Assembly: GCA_024639925.1 (NCBI GenBank) | Contig: JAHEGA010000058.1 | Span: forward strand, 1 to 15,078 | Direction of reading: 5' to 3' | From: Microbacteriaceae bacterium | GTDB taxonomy: Bacteria > Actinomycetota > Actinomycetes > Actinomycetales > Microbacteriaceae | DNA: 15,078 nucleotides | Part shown: piece after piece, positions 14,086 to 15,078 of the stretch | Layout: each line of letters begins with the position of its first letter | How positions within the stretch are numbered: the stretch's first letter is position 1 | Position numbers and translations under genes: made by a program | The notes under the pieces: generated by a model | Told to the model about the DNA's origin: nothing | Databases searched by the model: none | Seen by the model: the letters and a program-made list of their open reading frames with translations, nothing else

Positions 14086-14832
14086 ATGACCAAGCCGCTG
14101 ACGTTCTGGAATGTGGCTTTCCGGCCACGGTGGATTGCTGCTTTGGCCCTGGCACTAATCGTTGCGGGAGTGTTTGCGTTCTTGGGGCAGTGGCAACTGG
14201 AGCGCAGCATTGCCTCTGCCACCATCATTGAGCGTGACACCGAGACGGTCGTGCCACTGAGCAGTCTCGAGACTCCGCAGTCCACCATCACCACGGAGGG
14301 CAGCGGTCGAATGGTGAGCATCACGTGCTCTTTTGACCAACGCGATGATGTGGTCATCACCAATCGTCAAGCAGCTGACCGATCCGGTGCATGGCTCGTC
14401 CGCCACTGCTCGAGTACCGAGGGAACGTCGTTAGCGGTGGTGGCCGGCTGGGCACCCGCGAGCGGGTCCGTACCCTCCACGACCACGGAGGTCGTTGGGC
14501 GTTATGTTCCCACCGAATCACCCCAGCAGACTGATCTTCGGGCAGGTCAGCGTGAAGCGGTTGCGGTGGCGGAACTCGTGAATCTCTGGCAAGACCCGGG
14601 GCCTGTCTATGGCGGCTACCTCGTGATGGCGCAAGCGCCCGCTGACCTAGAAACGGTCACGACTGTGGTTCCGGAGACCGAGAGCAAATTGAATCTGCTT
14701 AACCTCTTTTATGCCCTCGAGTGGGCCATCTTCGGTCTATTTGCGCTCTACCTGTGGTACCGATTGGTGCGTGATGCCTGGGAGGGGGAGCTCGAAGAGC
14801 TTGCATCCCTTGCCCCTAAACTTGAGGCATGA
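14086..14832 (+). CDS. SURF1 family cytochrome oxidase assembly protein
   Basis: SURF1 proteins assist assembly of haem-copper cytochrome c oxidase, acting in the cytoplasmic membrane. The 248-residue protein has the expected topology: helix 1 at about residues 16-33, running into the family motif GQWQLER (34-40); a large extracytoplasmic domain (about 40-202); and helix 2 at about 203-225 followed by a short acidic tail. The segment GGYLVMAQAP and the LNLLNLFYALEWAIFGLFAL-type end also match. The ATG at 14086 is chosen because its MTKPLTFWNVAFRPRW N-terminus fits the family; the frame is open upstream, but that stretch overlaps guaB3. The stop overlaps the next start as ATGA. No oxidase genes are in the window. 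Confidence 0.88.
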   Translation: MTKPLTFWNVAFRPRWIAALALALIVAGVFAFLGQWQLERSIASATIIERDTETVVPLSSLETPQSTITTEGSGRMVSITCSFDQRDDVVITNRQAADRSGAWLVRHCSSTEGTSLAVVAGWAPASGSVPSTTTEVVGRYVPTESPQQTDLRAGQREAVAVAELVNLWQDPGPVYGGYLVMAQAPADLETVTTVVPETESKLNLLNLFYALEWAIFGLFALYLWYRLVRDAWEGELEELASLAPKLEA

Positions 14833-15078
14833 CCTCACCGGTATCCACGCGACCGATTGGCCCTGATCGGCTCGAAAGCGCCCTGTCGTGGTATCGGGTT
14901 GCTGCCTACATCACCGGAATCTTGTTGATTCTTTTGACCGTGGAAATCATTGCCAAGTACGGGTACGGCGCTGAGCTCGAAATGAATGGCCCCGAGGGGT
15001 TCCTGGCGTTCGTGCCGGACGGCACAACCCAGGCCATCAATCTGTCCTCCCTCATTTTGATTGTTCACGGCTGGTTCT
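14829..15078 (+). CDS. DUF3817 family membrane protein (3'-truncated by window edge)
   Basis: The ATG overlaps the SURF1 stop (ATGA), and the frame is open to the last base, giving 83 complete codons. The visible protein has a polar start (residues 1-19), then YRVAAYITGILLILLTVEIIAKYGYG-type sequence forming helix 1 (about 22-45), an extracytoplasmic-like insert containing GPEGFLAFVPDG, and the beginning of a second hydrophobic segment ending in LILIVHGWF. The transition from RVAAYITG to a KYG motif and then to a HGW segment resembles DUF3817, a family of small actinobacterial integral membrane proteins with unknown function. Coupling to SURF1 suggests cotranscription. In relatives, GMP synthase guaA often lies nearby, but it is not in this window. 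Confidence 0.8.
   Translation, partial: MTSPVSTRPIGPDRLESALSWYRVAAYITGILLILLTVEIIAKYGYGAELEMNGPEGFLAFVPDGTTQAINLSSLILIVHGWF

Overview
The window looks like chromosomal, mostly housekeeping DNA from a high-GC Gram-positive (actinobacterium), most likely Micrococcales and probably Microbacteriaceae. Grounds: the gene order tsaE-tsaB-rimI-tsaD, a SAM methyltransferase with a THUMP-like C-terminus next to groES, the pair guaB and guaB3 followed by SURF1 and a DUF3817 protein, frequent GTG/TTG starts, and close similarity of the IMP dehydrogenase to mycobacterial GuaB2 as I remember it. The genus cannot be fixed from sequence alone. I see no tRNA, rRNA, CRISPR array, transposon, phage or integration signature.

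Layout. (1) Positions 1-2568, plus strand: a tightly overlapping cluster for the tRNA t6A37 modification (tsaE, cut by the window edge, tsaB, tsaD) with the N-acetyltransferase rimI embedded. (2) 2586-2972: a small two-helix membrane protein that meets, tail to tail on a shared CTAG, a minus-strand SAM methyltransferase of unknown substrate (2969-4147). (3) 4148-4652: a divergent regulatory region with two CIRCE operators in front of a solitary groES, which ends in a strong hairpin; no groEL follows. (4) 4653-5570: a RarD/EamA family transporter. (5) 5571-11408: a complete branched-chain-amino-acid-type (HAAT) ABC transporter in two converging units. The lipoprotein binding protein reads rightward (5722-6996), and livH-livM-livG-livF read leftward (11191 to 7220). 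Each unit has its own strong terminator in the 223-bp gap between them. (6) 11409 to the end: guaB (IMP dehydrogenase with CBS pair), guaB3-type paralogue, SURF1, and the start of a DUF3817 membrane protein.

How the genes work together. TsaE, TsaB and TsaD act with TsaC/Sua5 (not in the window) to place threonylcarbamoyl on ANN-decoding tRNAs. The Liv proteins form one importer: binding protein, two permeases, two ATPases. GuaB makes XMP for GMP synthesis. The rest (GroES, RarD, SURF1) are individual functions.

Most notable points. The LivH permease carries an N-terminal signal peptide plus a secreted beta-sandwich-like domain of about 95 residues, which ordinary LivH lacks. The GuaB3 paralogue has serine exactly where IMP dehydrogenases have the catalytic cysteine. 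groES has two CIRCE elements, one of which also lies close to the divergent methyltransferase start. I did not find convincing evidence of a wholly new multi-gene system; the LivH fusion is the nearest thing to an undescribed architecture.
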